Positions 63,994 through 64,000 of a DNA stretch of 64,000 nt are shown piece after piece. Every line of letters starts with the position of its first letter. Position 1 is the stretch's first letter. The stretch is from contig JH720326.1 in NCBI GenBank assembly GCA_000231825.2, positions 634,156 to 698,155 of the forward strand, in the 5' to 3' direction. Below the pieces are notes generated by a model. The model saw only the letters and a program-made list of their open reading frames with translations, did not search any database and was not told the DNA's origin. Source of the stretch: Tetrahymena elliotti 4EA (Eukaryota > Ciliophora > Oligohymenophorea > Hymenostomatida > Tetrahymenidae). The position numbers and the translations under genes are program-made.

Positions 63994-64000
63994 GACATTG

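Overview
The window looks like nuclear (probably macronuclear) DNA of a ciliate close to Tetrahymena. It is extremely AT-rich. Long conserved proteins can only be read if TAA and TAG mean glutamine and TGA is the only stop. Most multi-exon genes have short AT-rich GT...AG introns. Species and nucleus type are inferences. Under the standard code the real genes fall apart into short pieces.

Left part (0.3-16.2 kb, minus strand): a giant multi-domain surface protein with signal peptide, Cys-rich N-terminus, propeller-like repeats, beta-helix-like repeats, an EGF-like module and a polytopic C-terminus; a small coiled-coil gene; and a clear homologue of the basal-body distal-appendage protein CEP164, recognised by its N-terminal leader and WW domain. 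A small EF-hand-like gene (17.6-18.0 kb) is divergent from CEP164.

Middle (20.5-47 kb, plus strand): a very large leucine-rich-repeat (LRR) protein spliced into a polytopic membrane domain with an XK-like motif; an orphan 390-residue ORF with a weak PAS-like look; a tandem RING/zinc-finger pair of which the first copy is decaying; a gene with two UBA domains and a PUB domain, a likely Cdc48/p97-ubiquitin adaptor; a frameshifted relic of the receptor family described next; and a second LRR gene of small exons that may be degenerate.

Right part (48.2-62.8 kb, plus strand): a tandem family of large type-I membrane proteins, each with a signal peptide, a beta-propeller ectodomain, a CADG-like fold, one membrane segment and a long cytosolic tail with a second CADG-like fold. 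Copy 1 is intact (1,761 codons, no intron). Copy 2 is full length apart from a 1-nt frameshift. Copy 3 has lost its start codon and two internal blocks of about 1.5 kb. With the relic at 41 kb this makes a four-copy birth-and-death series. At the right edge lies a complete 79-residue, three-exon minus-strand gene with unusually biased codons.

The most novel-looking items are this receptor series, the LRR-XK-like fusion and the unassigned 79-residue gene. Gene coordinates give start codon to stop codon and include introns.
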